Below, piece by piece: positions 30,622 to 40,937 of a stretch of DNA of 64,000 nucleotides (positions are counted from its first letter, which is position 1; each line of letters starts with the position of its first letter). Origin of the DNA: Bdellovibrionales bacterium (GTDB lineage Bacteria; Bdellovibrionota; Bdellovibrionia; Bdellovibrionales; UBA1609); contig JAHDFM010000007.1 in assembly GCA_020628165.1 (NCBI GenBank), positions 60,336-124,335 on the forward strand. The letters are read 5' to 3'. The notes below the pieces were generated by a model, which saw only the letters and a list, made by a program, of their open reading frames with translations, had not been told where the DNA came from and ran no database searches. Position numbers and translations under genes: made by a program.

Positions 30622-32150
30622 TCTAACTCCCCGACGCTTTGTTTGATTGTTTCTGCTATACTGTTGTCTCTTATTTTTGTTTTTATAAATTCAATGTCTT
30701 CTGAAAAAATTCTATCCTCATTAGCAAAAGGAACATCTTTAACTAATAGATCATAAACACCTTTAACGGCACTGGCAGGCTTCATAGGTAGTAAAAAACC
30801 GAGAGCCTGCATGGCACATAGAACTTCCATGGCTGCGATGTTTTCAGCGTTTTTCACAACCTTACCAAGCTTGCGCGAAGCAATGGTGCCCATGCTGACG
30901 TGATCTTCTTTATCTGCAGAAGTCGGTATACTGTCGACAGAGGCTGGATGAGATAAAATTTTATTTTCACTAACGAGTGACGCTGCAGCTACTTGCACGA
31001 TCATCATACCACTATTTAAACCACCTTCAGGCGCTAAAAACGCCGGCAACTCACTCATCGCAGGGTTAATTAGTTTTTCAATTCGGCACTCAGAAATGCT
31101 GGCCATGGCACTCATAGCAATGGCTAAAAAATCCAAACTGAAGGCCACCGGCTCACCGTGAAAGTTGCCACAGGATAAAATTTTACCCTCTTTGCAAAAC
31201 ACAAGGGGATTGTCTGTACTTGAATTGGCTTCAATTTCTAAGGTTTTTAAAGTGGCTCGAATGGCATCTTTGGCAGCCCCATGCACTGCTGGTATGCACC
31301 TTAGTGAGTAAGCATCTTGCACATGACCACAGTCTTTATGACTCTCGGCAATTTCTGAAGTTTCACCTAAAAGCTTTAGCATATTGCGAGCCGTTTTAGC
31401 TTCACCGGGATGAGCTCTCGTTGCCGCAATCAAAGGATCAAAGGCAGAACGTGTGCCACGCATAGCCTCTAAAGTCATGGCCCCTGCAAGGTCAACAGTC
31501 CAAGCTAAACGCCTGGCCTCATAAGTGTTCAATAATCCTACGGCCGTCATCACCTGACAGCCATTGATCAATGACAGCCCCTCTTTGGCTTGCAAAACTA
31601 GTGGCTTTATATTTTTTTCATTCAGTACTTTAGAAACTTTAACTTTGTTGCCGTTTTGCCAAACAGAGCCTTCACCAATCAGAGCTAAGGCTAAATGTGA
31701 CAAAGGAGCTAAGTCACCACTGGCCCCCACACTCCCTTGACTAGGAATCACTGGAATCACATCAGCATTTAGAAATTCTAAAATCTTTTCTATCACCAAT
31801 AAACGACAACCACTGTGTCCACGCACCAAAGCGTTGGCTCTTAAACACATAATGGCTCTTGTTTCTTCTTTGGTGAAAGGCTTACCAACACCAACTGAGT
31901 GTGACCTTATCAAGTTCACTTGCAATTTTTCTATATTTTCTTGTGAAATGTTCACATCACTGAATAAACCAAAGCCAGTGTTCACACCGTACATGGTGTC
32001 ACCTTTTTGAATGCGACCTTCAATGTAATCTCGTGATTCTTTGACTTTTTTCTGGGCGCTCTCAGCCACACCGACAGTGACGTTGTGGTATGCAACATTC
32101 CAAACGTCTTCTAACTTTAAATCTTCACCTGTTAAATTGAGTTTAGACAT
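30615..32150 (-). CDS. hutH: Histidine ammonia-lyase
   Basis: [31 protein letters not shown] (MIO Ala-Ser-Gly), STDNPLVF. Confidence 0.97.
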   Translation of the reverse strand: MSKLNLTGEDLKLEDVWNVAYHNVTVGVAESAQKKVKESRDYIEGRIQKGDTMYGVNTGFGLFSDVNISQENIEKLQVNLIRSHSVGVGKPFTKEETRAIMCLRANALVRGHSGCRLLVIEKILEFLNADVIPVIPSQGSVGASGDLAPLSHLALALIGEGSVWQNGNKVKVSKVLNEKNIKPLVLQAKEGLSLINGCQVMTAVGLLNTYEARRLAWTVDLAGAMTLEAMRGTRSAFDPLIAATRAHPGEAKTARNMLKLLGETSEIAESHKDCGHVQDAYSLRCIPAVHGAAKDAIRATLKTLEIEANSSTDNPLVFCKEGKILSCGNFHGEPVAFSLDFLAIAMSAMASISECRIEKLINPAMSELPAFLAPEGGLNSGMMIVQVAAASLVSENKILSHPASVDSIPTSADKEDHVSMGTIASRKLGKVVKNAENIAAMEVLCAMQALGFLLPMKPASAVKGVYDLLVKDVPFANEDRIFSEDIEFIKTKIRDNSIAETIKQSVGELEW

Positions 32151-32802
32151 TTTTTGCCTCTTTCAGTGTTTTGATTGCTTGTGTGTAATCATTTTTAAAA
32201 ACATAACTGCCAGCAACGAGAACATCAGCATCAACACATTGAGAAACTGTGTCTGCATTCACCCCACCATCAACTTCGATGAGATAAGAATAACCTTGTT
32301 CTTCTCGCCACTTTTTTAATGTTTTTATTTTTTCCACTTGTTCAGTCATAAAGCTCTGCCCACCAAAGCCAGGCTCAACAGTCATAACTAAGACTAAATC
32401 CACCAACTCCAAAAAAGGTTTGATCTCATCTAGAGTTGTCCTCGGTTTTAGGGTGATTCCAGCTTTCGCTCCACCGTCTTTAATAGCAATTAATGTTTCT
32501 TTCACCTTTAATGAGGACTCTACATGAATGGTGATATAATCAGAACCCGCAGCTAGAAAATCGTCTACATATTTTTCAGGATGATCAATCATTAAATGAA
32601 CATCTAGCACAGCCTTTGTCACTGGTCGCAAACTTGATACAACGGGAGCACCTATGGTTAAGTTAGGAACAAAGTGACCGTCCATGACATCAACATGAAT
32701 CCAATCAGCTCCTGCGCTTTCAACCGCTTTGATCTCTTCGGCCAGTTTTGAAAAATCAGCTGATAAAATACTAGGTGCCACTAAAAATTGATTGTTATCC
32801 AA
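32143..32802 (-). CDS. rpe: Ribulose-phosphate 3-epimerase
   Basis: PSILSADFSKLAEE, HVDVMDGHFVPNLTIG, VEPGFGGQSF, EVDGGVN. Confidence 0.96.
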   Translation of the reverse strand: MDNNQFLVAPSILSADFSKLAEEIKAVESAGADWIHVDVMDGHFVPNLTIGAPVVSSLRPVTKAVLDVHLMIDHPEKYVDDFLAAGSDYITIHVESSLKVKETLIAIKDGGAKAGITLKPRTTLDEIKPFLELVDLVLVMTVEPGFGGQSFMTEQVEKIKTLKKWREEQGYSYLIEVDGGVNADTVSQCVDADVLVAGSYVFKNDYTQAIKTLKEAKNV

Positions 32803-33736
32803 AAGATTCTCCTTTCATAATTGGGTGCCCTTTTAAAAAGTCGGTGATAGGCATGCGAGCCCGAGATTCCGGTTGAATGGTTAAAACCTTAAGGGCATTC
32901 TCGGCACAAGCAATCACAAGTTCATCTGTTTCATTTGAAATCACTAAGCCAGGTGTGAAGTTTTCTTGTAAGTCGACCACTTCAGTTTGATGAATTTTTA
33001 TTTTTTTATCTTGAAACGTTGTATAGGTTCCAGGCCCAAGTTGCATTCCTCTGACTTTATTATGAATGTCTTGAGCTTTGAGGCTCCAGTCTATGTGACT
33101 TTCTGACTTTTCAATTTTTTTGGCGTAAGTGACCTTGCTCTCATCTTGAACTACAGGAGACAAATGCCCACGGATGTAATCCATAAATTCAACGTGCAGT
33201 AAATCAGCCCCTAACACTTTTAAATCATCGTGAAGTTCAATGGCATTGACGTGACTCTGTACTGTGAGTGTGCGCTCACCAATGACATCGCCGGCGTCTA
33301 ATTTTTTGACCATCACTTGCAAGCTCACACCCGTCACTACATCACCAGCCATAAGACTTCTTTGTATAGGAGCAGCTCCCCTCCACTTAGGGAGCAAACT
33401 TGCATGCACGTTGACCACTTTTTGTGGATACATTTCTAAAAATTTTTTTGAGATGATTTGGCCATAAGCCACCACAACAATGTATTCGGGTTTCCAAGAT
33501 TGAACGGTCTGGTAGACCTCGTTATCATTGAATTTTTCTGGACTGATGCAAGGAACGTTTTGCTCTATTGCTAGTTTTTTAACAGGACTCGGAGTGAGCT
33601 TCATCTTGCGACCTTGCTTCCGGTCGGGCTGAGTGACCACTCCAACAACTTTGTAATGCTCGTCGTTGAATAAATGCTGTAAGTGATATGAGGCAAACTC
33701 TGGAGTTCCTAAGAACGCAACCCTAACAACACTCAC
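32795..33736 (-). CDS. fmt: Methionyl-tRNA formyltransferase
   Basis: VAFLGTPEFASYHL, VNVHASLLPKWRGAAPIQRSL. Confidence 0.96.
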   Translation of the reverse strand: MSVVRVAFLGTPEFASYHLQHLFNDEHYKVVGVVTQPDRKQGRKMKLTPSPVKKLAIEQNVPCISPEKFNDNEVYQTVQSWKPEYIVVVAYGQIISKKFLEMYPQKVVNVHASLLPKWRGAAPIQRSLMAGDVVTGVSLQVMVKKLDAGDVIGERTLTVQSHVNAIELHDDLKVLGADLLHVEFMDYIRGHLSPVVQDESKVTYAKKIEKSESHIDWSLKAQDIHNKVRGMQLGPGTYTTFQDKKIKIHQTEVVDLQENFTPGLVISNETDELVIACAENALKVLTIQPESRARMPITDFLKGHPIMKGESFG

Positions 33737-34320
33737 TCAGTTTCTCCTGCATCCTCGTTATTTTTTTTGGGCTCAGGATAGCCGTGCTTTTTTATTTGTT
33801 TTTTTATTTTGCCAGACTTAATGACACTCAAACGATCAATAAAAAGTTTACCATCTAAGTGGTCAATTTCATGTTGAATACAAATGGAAAGCAACCCATC
33901 TGTTTTAACTGTGAAGCTTTCACCTTTTTCGTTTAAGGCTTCAACTTCAATGTATTCAAAACGCTCAACTGTTTCGTAATAACTGGGAACACTCAAACAG
34001 CCTTCATCATAGGTGGTTTTTCCCTCTTTATGAACAATCACTGGGTTGATCAAAAAAAGAGGTTGCGTCACTTTTTGCTCAAGCTCGGTCATATTGGATA
34101 AATCGTAACGATCCTCTTTGTCTTTTGCGCGTGTATCAATCACAACAATTCGATCAAGACGATTCACTTGCGGTGCTGCTAGGCCAATTCCATTGAAGGA
34201 GTACATGGTTTCAAGCATGTCCTGTAAATACGATTTGATCTCGTCATTGACTGTTTCCACTGGCTGCGAAAGTTTACGCAGGCGTGGGTCGGGAAATTTC
34301 AAAATCTCTAATAATGCCAT
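33733..34320 (-). CDS. def: Peptide deformylase
   Basis: GIGLAAPQV, EGCLSVP, QHEIDHLDG. Confidence 0.96.
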   Translation of the reverse strand: MALLEILKFPDPRLRKLSQPVETVNDEIKSYLQDMLETMYSFNGIGLAAPQVNRLDRIVVIDTRAKDKEDRYDLSNMTELEQKVTQPLFLINPVIVHKEGKTTYDEGCLSVPSYYETVERFEYIEVEALNEKGESFTVKTDGLLSICIQHEIDHLDGKLFIDRLSVIKSGKIKKQIKKHGYPEPKKNNEDAGETE

Positions 34321-34405
34321 AGCCCTGTCCTACATCGAAAGCCCGTCATTGTCATGGTAAGAACAAACTAAGCTACGACAATTCGAAACAGGTTGACGCT
34401 ATGAA

Positions 34406-35497
34406 TTAAGTAGAGACTCGTGAGTAAAGAAAAAAGGTGCAGACAAGGATTAAAATGTGGGTTGACCAAGCTGCTATAGCTGGCATCACCACCCCCATAC
34501 GGCCTAAGCTTAAGGCAAATGTGTACAACATCCAAAATCCAAAAACCATGGCCAAACAGATTCCAATATTAATCATGCCTCCACCAGAGCGCCTTTTAGA
34601 AACGGCAAAAGGAATGCTTAACAAAGTTAATAAAAAAGCGGCGAATGAAAAGGTGTATTTATCCCATAAGTCTGTTTCATATTCGCTGGTTTTAAAGCCT
34701 GACTGCTGATTGCGGCGAATAAAATAACGAAGATCACTTGCAGACATAAAATCAGAGCTTAGGTTTTCAATTTCTAAATCAGATAATTTTTTGGTCACTT
34801 CAACAACTTTGGAGACATACTCATGTCGAATGGGAAAACTATTTTCAGTGGTAAAGTCAGTTTCAGACACATTCATCAGTGTCCAGGATTTATCGGAGAC
34901 TTTTGCGCTTTCGGCCCGGATAATGCGGGTTAAGTCCCAATTTTCGTTCATATAAAACAAGTGAATGTCTAAGCCTTGGCGTGTTGTTAAATCCATTTGA
35001 CCAACATTGACAATCAAGTCTTCATCGCGAAACCAGACGCGGTTGCGAATTCCGGTGAGTTTCATTTTGTGGTGTTTGTATTTGTTTTTTTTGACTTCTT
35101 TCATAGAAGTCATTTCTTTTTTTCTTACCACATGAGGAATGATTTTGTCATTGATAGAAAAAGCAAGAGCACACAAAAGCCCTGCGATAACAACAATGGG
35201 TAGACAAATTCTATAAATGCTGACGCCTGTGGTGTAGAAAGCAATGAGCTCATTGTTTTTACTCATCGTGGATATGGTCATCAAAGAAGATAACACAAGG
35301 GCCACAGGCAACATCTGATAAATGATTTCCGGTAGAAAATAATAGTAGTATTTGAACAGCGCTTGAATGGTGGTGTCGTATTTAGAAAATTTACTGATAA
35401 AATCTGTGATTAAAAAAAGTGATATAAAAACAAATAAACCTATAAAAAAATAAAATAGGAATCTTTTGATCACGTATTTGTCGAGAAGGGATAACAT
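34406..35497 (-). CDS. LptF/LptG-family (YjgP/YjgQ) LPS export permease
   Basis: LDKYVIKRFLFYFFIGLFVF, MLPVALVLSSLMTISTMSKNNELIAFYTTGVS; C-terminal TM bundle. Confidence 0.88.
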   Translation of the reverse strand: MLSLLDKYVIKRFLFYFFIGLFVFISLFLITDFISKFSKYDTTIQALFKYYYYFLPEIIYQMLPVALVLSSLMTISTMSKNNELIAFYTTGVSIYRICLPIVVIAGLLCALAFSINDKIIPHVVRKKEMTSMKEVKKNKYKHHKMKLTGIRNRVWFRDEDLIVNVGQMDLTTRQGLDIHLFYMNENWDLTRIIRAESAKVSDKSWTLMNVSETDFTTENSFPIRHEYVSKVVEVTKKLSDLEIENLSSDFMSASDLRYFIRRNQQSGFKTSEYETDLWDKYTFSFAAFLLTLLSIPFAVSKRRSGGGMINIGICLAMVFGFWMLYTFALSLGRMGVVMPAIAAWSTHILILVCTFFLYSRVST

Positions 35498-35574
35498 ATG
35501 CTTTTCAATTTAAGCATTTCTATTGCTGGGGTCAACTGTGGAGTGGTTGAGCTTTTAGGTGCTTCTTAAGTTCG

Positions 35575-35660
35575 GTCCTTCGCTGCTCTCAAGATGACAT
35601 TGCTTGCTCAGAATGACAGTGCTTTTTCGGAATAACAATATTTACTAAGAATGACATTTA
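35575..35660. repeat. Dispersed GATGACA repeat copy with degenerate 19-bp tandem units
   Basis: tcaagatgacattgcttgc|tcagaatgacagtgctttt|tcggaataacaatatttac|taagaatgacattt, preceded by tccttcgctgctc. Confidence 0.75.
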
Positions 35661-35893
35661 AAATTGAGCAAGTGATTGGTTTTTCTTTTTTTTGTATAGA
35701 CCTAACTACAGTTTTCTTAGATGGCCCGCTAGACCTTACTAAACAAGGATTTTATTTTCGCTTCTATGTGCTCATAATTTTTTATTTTAATACAAACAAT
35801 GATTGTTATTAGGCCCCATAACAAAAACTAAACTCCAGAAAGCCCTGCTACTCACCGATTGGAGTTAAAACAAATAATAACAATGGAGCAACT

Positions 35894-36745
35894 ATGAAAA
35901 CAAAAAACATTTTTAAGTCCATCGTGTTTAGCTCATTATCACTTCTCATTATTTCATGCGGCGGCGGCGACCTCACTGATTTGGCAAATAACAACCTTTA
36001 CCCATTTGCAACTGCAAATAAAACAGAAGTTCCCGACAAAGCTCTCGACGGCTTTAAGGATTTACAGCTCAACTTTAATGACGGCGAACAAGACCTGGAA
36101 ATTCATGGCTGGACATACACAAAAAGTCAATTCTCACCGACCCTCGTTTACCTCCACGGCAATGCCACCAATATAGGAAGCTTGCACAAAGGTGGTATCA
36201 CATCTGCTTTAAAAGCTATGGGAGGCAACGTTGTTGTTATCGATTACCCTAGCTACGGAAAAAGCAAAGGGCAACCAACAATGAGAAGCTTAACTGCGAG
36301 TGCTGGAGAAGCTCTGCGCTGGGCCGATAAAAACTTTAAAGGTGACATCATTGTTTGGGGTCGTTCTCTGGGAACAGGTGTAGCTTCACAAGTAGTGAAA
36401 GACTATGGAAACATCGTTGACGGGTATATTTTAACAAGCCCATGGTCAACAGTGAAAGACCTAATCAAACACCACTTTAACTCACTTGCAGACCAAGTGC
36501 CTGAAGAGTGGATGGCGGCCAACACCTACGAAAGCACTGAAGCTTTAAAAAGATCTAAAAAACCTGGAATCATTTTTCACGGCAATAAAGATAAAGTCAT
36601 CCCTTATAAATTTGGCCAAAAACTTTATGAAAACATTGAGGATAAAAGCAAAGTGGATTTTGTCACAATGGATGGCTATGAGCACAACGATGTCTTTCAA
36701 AGCACAGAAATGTGGCAAGCTATCAAAGACTTTGTGAATCGATAG
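35894..36745 (+). CDS. Alpha/beta hydrolase lipoprotein
   Basis: Lipobox-like SLLIISC; HGNATNIG, VWGRSLGTG nucleophile elbow, GNKDKVIPY, GYEHND. Confidence 0.85.
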   Translation: MKTKNIFKSIVFSSLSLLIISCGGGDLTDLANNNLYPFATANKTEVPDKALDGFKDLQLNFNDGEQDLEIHGWTYTKSQFSPTLVYLHGNATNIGSLHKGGITSALKAMGGNVVVIDYPSYGKSKGQPTMRSLTASAGEALRWADKNFKGDIIVWGRSLGTGVASQVVKDYGNIVDGYILTSPWSTVKDLIKHHFNSLADQVPEEWMAANTYESTEALKRSKKPGIIFHGNKDKVIPYKFGQKLYENIEDKSKVDFVTMDGYEHNDVFQSTEMWQAIKDFVNR

Positions 36746-36766
36746 TACTTTTTAACAATTTGAATT

Positions 36767-36798
36767 AAAAAAAGTCAGATCAATTCTGACCTTTTTTT
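36767..36798. terminator. Bidirectional terminator between convergent genes
   Basis: AAAAAAAGTCAGAtcaatTCTGACCTTTTTTT; the stop codon of the minus-strand gene (36780-36782) lies in the loop. Confidence 0.8.
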
Positions 36799-37535
36799 AT
36801 CAGCAAATCATATTTGTCATATGTGTACTGATAGCGAGCTTTAGCAATCATCAAACCTTGTTTGCCATCTAAGAAACCTAATTTAAAAATATAGTTTTTA
36901 ACAAAGGCATAATAAGCGCGGAAATAAGCATCAAAATAATTAGACGTTTTACCAGCTAAGTGTTTTTCGTTGGCTGAGTCTTGAGCATAGCGATGGAGTT
37001 TTTTGCAGTAGTCTTGATAGGTGCTTTTATAGTAATGAAGGAGCTTTGCCTGAAGCTGAATTTTATTAGCACCATCCACTTTGACTTTTTCATGCACTAA
37101 CAAATCGTTGTAACCAGTAAATGTTTTGTTGTAGATGCGAGCGATTCTATCGGGGTGCATTTCTCCGTAATGCAAGAACTTACCAAACAATTTTGTCAGA
37201 CGATTGACGTAATACACATTTTCTCTTGGCAGTGTTTCAGGCGAAAACCTGTTTAAAATTTCATTTTTTAATTTCTCACTCACAACTTCATCGCAATCAA
37301 TGGCAAAAATCCAATCGTTACTCGCATGTTTTTCAGCCACTTGTCTTTGAGGTCCAAATCCGGGCCAATCGTTGTGAACAATTTTAGCGTTGTATTTTTT
37401 TGCAATCTCAAGAGTTTTATCTGTGCTTCCAGAATCAACAACGACGATTTCATCCGCCCAAGACACGGATTGCAAGCAAGCTTCAAGCACGTCTTGTTCA
37501 TTTTGACTTATTACGCAGATAGAAAGTTTTGGCAT
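36780..37535 (-). CDS. Family 2 glycosyltransferase (WaaE/KdtX-like)
   Basis: LSICVISQNEQDVLEACLQSVSWADEIVVVDSGSTDKT, DWIFAIDCDEVVS. Confidence 0.88.
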   Translation of the reverse strand: MPKLSICVISQNEQDVLEACLQSVSWADEIVVVDSGSTDKTLEIAKKYNAKIVHNDWPGFGPQRQVAEKHASNDWIFAIDCDEVVSEKLKNEILNRFSPETLPRENVYYVNRLTKLFGKFLHYGEMHPDRIARIYNKTFTGYNDLLVHEKVKVDGANKIQLQAKLLHYYKSTYQDYCKKLHRYAQDSANEKHLAGKTSNYFDAYFRAYYAFVKNYIFKLGFLDGKQGLMIAKARYQYTYDKYDLLIKKGQN

Positions 37536-37952
37536 ATTTAGTTTTTTACTATTTACAGTAGTAGTGATGTTAGTTTGTTAAAAAAAAATGGTTTGATATT
37601 ATAACAGTAATTAAAAGCAAAAAAATATTTAATTCCAAGCTTTTATTGATCTTTTTGTCCACAGCTCTGTTAAAAAAGTAAGTTGCAAATAGCTGCATAA
37701 ACTCATCAACTTCATTCATGATTCATCAAATAAAAACCCTTTATCAAATGGCTTATTTTTATAAATGCTGCAGCTAATAAAACGAAAACTTATAGGCTTG
37801 ATTAGGCGAGTTAATTCTTGTCACACTGCGCAGGCGTAGAACTTTCAAAACCATCTGAAGATTTTACAGCTCGCTCAAATTGAACTTCTTTTAAAAATTT
37901 TAGCGTGCTAATTCATCGCATTATCAATAATGAATTTTGTCGGAAAATTTAA

Positions 37953-38048
37953 AAGTAACTAGCGTTCAACTCACTCTTGTTACTTCGGGCTTTCAGTCAA
38001 CATGCATTATTTTAATAAACATAAAAAAAGTAACAACCTTTAGGAGGG
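37953..38048 (+). promoter_or_regulatory. Candidate 5'-UTR alternative-pairing region before the Ser-rich gene
   Basis: AAGTAAC (37953-37959), TTGTTACTT (37977-37985) and AAGTAACAA (38028-38036), next to AGGAGGG RBS 38042-38048. Confidence 0.4.
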
Positions 38049-38054
38049 TTTAAT

Positions 38055-39173
38055 ATGAATAAAAAGATATTAGTAGCAATGCTTGCTGCTGTGACTTTAG
38101 GGGCGACATCTGCTCAAGCTAACTCAGTTGGGTCTGCAACAAACTGGAGCAATGGTGAATCAACTTCTGTTTCTGACAAAATTGATGAGAGCATGAATCA
38201 AGTTTTTGGTGCTTCTGGCAGCTGGACAACTAACTCTGCTGCTTCTGGCAATGAGTTTTCAGCTTTTGTATGGAGTGGTCCAAAGTGGTCTGCTGAAACA
38301 ACTTCAGGTGTAGTAACATCTGTTTACGGAAAGCTTTCTGGTTATGTTGAAGCTTTTTCTGGCGATGTTTTTGATGCTGCTTACCAGTCAGATCAACAAA
38401 TCTCTAACGGCAACATGTCTGATGCTTCTGAAGCTGTATTAACTTCAGTTGTAGCTCAAGAAATGAGCGATGTAGCTAGTCAGTACTCTGAGGGTTCTCA
38501 AAGCGCTGTTTCAAATACATATGACAGCACAAAAAATGGCCTTAGTGGTGTTTTCGAACTTTCAACATCTGGTGCTGTAATGTCTGTTAACGGTGCTAAA
38601 AACACTTGGAACTGGTCAACTGGTGATGTTTGGACGGCTGTGCAAGGTTCAGCTGTAGCTGGTTCTGCCTTTGCAACATCTAAAGACAATGCTGGTTCAG
38701 GAGCTACTTCTGGTTTAGTTTGGTTAAATTCTAAAAATGCTTCAGATGCTCCAATTGCACTTTCATCTGACATTTTTAACTTCAGCAAAGACGCTTCTGG
38801 CAACATTGTTGAGTGGTCATTAAACACTGACTTAATGGATAGCGCTGTTGCTGTTTCAGTTGTTCAGTTGAGCAAAGACACTTTCGGTTCTAAAATGGTT
38901 CAAGGCAACTGGTCGAACTCTGTAGATAGCGAAGGAACTTTCTGGGTAATGCTTTCTAAGCCATCAACTGACGTTTCTGATGCTGTTTCTGGTGACTTAA
39001 ACTCACAAGACGGCTCACTTGAGTCTTCTAAAGTGATTGCTTTGTTCCCACTAGACGCTTCTAAATACTCTGCTGAAACTGGTGGACTAGTTTCTGCTAA
39101 AGCTAGCACAACTAGCAGAAGTGCAAACGACGAAGGTCTTCCAGACAAAGACATTCCTGACACTAAAAAATAA
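38055..39173 (+). CDS. Secreted Ser/Ala/Val-rich acidic protein of unknown function
   Basis: Signal peptide MNKKILVAMLAAVTLGATSAQA; strong RBS TAGGAGGG; recurrent N/G-W-S motifs; own terminator. Confidence 0.8.
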   Translation: MNKKILVAMLAAVTLGATSAQANSVGSATNWSNGESTSVSDKIDESMNQVFGASGSWTTNSAASGNEFSAFVWSGPKWSAETTSGVVTSVYGKLSGYVEAFSGDVFDAAYQSDQQISNGNMSDASEAVLTSVVAQEMSDVASQYSEGSQSAVSNTYDSTKNGLSGVFELSTSGAVMSVNGAKNTWNWSTGDVWTAVQGSAVAGSAFATSKDNAGSGATSGLVWLNSKNASDAPIALSSDIFNFSKDASGNIVEWSLNTDLMDSAVAVSVVQLSKDTFGSKMVQGNWSNSVDSEGTFWVMLSKPSTDVSDAVSGDLNSQDGSLESSKVIALFPLDASKYSAETGGLVSAKASTTSRSANDEGLPDKDIPDTKK

Positions 39174-39189
39174 TCAATATTTGATTCAT

Positions 39190-39226
39190 CAAAAGCCTAC
39201 GCACTGTAGGCTTTTGAATTTTTTTA
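39190..39226 (+). terminator. Rho-independent terminator after the Ser-rich gene
   Basis: CAAAAGCCTAC gcact GTAGGCTTTTG AATTTTTTT. Confidence 0.85.
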
Positions 39227-39312
39227 AAAACTTACATCCTGATCATCTAAATTCATTATTTAAGTTTCTAAAAAAATTTCTTTCACTCAATCATTTCTAA
39301 AAGGGGATCGAA

Positions 39313-40887
39313 ATGAGATCTTTAACTACACTTTTATTAATTTGCACTCTTTTCTTCGGCCAAGTTTTAATTGCTAGTGATCAAACTTACACTTGCCCAT
39401 CTGTGTCTATGGACGAGGCCGATTTAGATTATAGCTGTTACGACAAAGCTTCTGCTGAAGTCAGATACAAGTCTAACTTGATGATGAGAAATGTTCTTGC
39501 TCACATTCGCAGACTCGAAAAATTGATCGGACCACAAACAGTTCTTTTCGTAGCTCGTGCCGGTGAAAGCCTTATCGGTTTTAACCAATTGCAATTTGAA
39601 AAAGAAGACGGCAGCAATTTAGACCTAGAAACAATTTTTCAGGCGACTAAAAAACAGTTCCCCTACATTGAGGCAAATGATTTTGCAACCTATGCTGGCC
39701 GTTATGACAATATATACGATTCAGATCATAATTCATATGTTTCTCAAGCTCGAATTCACATTGCTAAAACATTTGCAAATAAAGAGCGCAAAAAAATGAC
39801 CTTTTCCCATGCCGCTTTTTTTTATAAAACTGACCAGCTCGATGAAAATGGCGATCCTAAGTGGGAAGTTGTCCACGAACTTATGCCGTGTAATGAGAAA
39901 AGACGCTCTTATCCTTATTTTGAGCACACAACTCCCCATCTTTCTAAATTTTTCTTAGATAAGCCAAGTGCCTACAAAGCCCTTGTAATTCCACTACAGC
40001 CACACATTCAAAGAACCATCGCCAAAGCCATTAATAATAACAATCAAGGAATTGCCGTAGGACGTGTTTACCGAGCGATGGCAAGCCCGTGGCAAGCCGA
40101 CGATCAAAACTCCAACTCTTTTGTTTTAGAGCTTCTTGAAGGTGCTTTGTTAGGTGACGAATATTATGATTATCTAGTTGATAATTACAAACAACGAGTC
40201 AGTGCTCTTGTAGACTACTTCAACGACAAAAAAGTAGAACTGAATGATGGCAAGGCTCTTAGTAACGAGCAAAGAAAAGCCCTCAGAACAGATCCCGCCT
40301 ATCAACGAGTGTGTCGTCCCGACTACGAACCAAGAAAACGAATTGTAGAGAGTTACACAAACCGTGGATACAAACCCACAAAAGTCGTGATTGCCGAAGA
40401 CTTTGGTTTACGTGGACTGTTCTCAAAACAAGGGTGGCAGAGCATTCGTGTGAATTTTATAGACACATTTATTGTTGGGGAACATGTTAAACCAGACTTA
40501 AAAATTTACAAAAAATACATTGATCTTGGTATCGGCGAAGCCGTGAGTGTGCACTCAATCCGCAGATACATTTCTGAAACAGGTGCCGCTCACCCAGAGG
40601 CTCCTGAAAGTTGGTATGAAGTTCCTGAAATGAAGTATGTTCATATCAAAAATTATGTTGATGAAATTCGCAGAAACATTAAACACAACTTTTCAGGCGC
40701 TAAGTTTAAAGAAAGCCAGTGTGAGTACCTAAAAGATCAAAACAGAAACTTATATGCCAAGTGCAAGCGCCACATTTTTGAATGCGAACGCGCTGACTAT
40801 GATTTAGATTGGTGTATGGATGAGAAAATCAAAAGTGAGGAAAAGGCCTTTGCTAAAGTCGTTCGCGACATGAAAGCAGGACAGTAG
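39313..40887 (+). CDS. Secreted DUF2145-like protein with long C-terminal extension
   Basis: Signal peptide; VLFVARAGESLIGF, SHAAFFY, KWEVVHELMPCNE, SKFFLDKP, NSNSFVLELLEGAL recall DUF2145. Confidence 0.6.
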   Translation: MRSLTTLLLICTLFFGQVLIASDQTYTCPSVSMDEADLDYSCYDKASAEVRYKSNLMMRNVLAHIRRLEKLIGPQTVLFVARAGESLIGFNQLQFEKEDGSNLDLETIFQATKKQFPYIEANDFATYAGRYDNIYDSDHNSYVSQARIHIAKTFANKERKKMTFSHAAFFYKTDQLDENGDPKWEVVHELMPCNEKRRSYPYFEHTTPHLSKFFLDKPSAYKALVIPLQPHIQRTIAKAINNNNQGIAVGRVYRAMASPWQADDQNSNSFVLELLEGALLGDEYYDYLVDNYKQRVSALVDYFNDKKVELNDGKALSNEQRKALRTDPAYQRVCRPDYEPRKRIVESYTNRGYKPTKVVIAEDFGLRGLFSKQGWQSIRVNFIDTFIVGEHVKPDLKIYKKYIDLGIGEAVSVHSIRRYISETGAAHPEAPESWYEVPEMKYVHIKNYVDEIRRNIKHNFSGAKFKESQCEYLKDQNRNLYAKCKRHIFECERADYDLDWCMDEKIKSEEKAFAKVVRDMKAGQ

Positions 40888-40937
40888 ATTTAAACTAAGA
40901 CCTAAAACTAAACTTTTTTTAACCAAAACTATAGTCT

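Noticed and set aside
38498-39163. Minus-strand ORFs opposite the Ser-rich gene
   Set aside because: Generated by Ser/Ala codon bias on the other strand.
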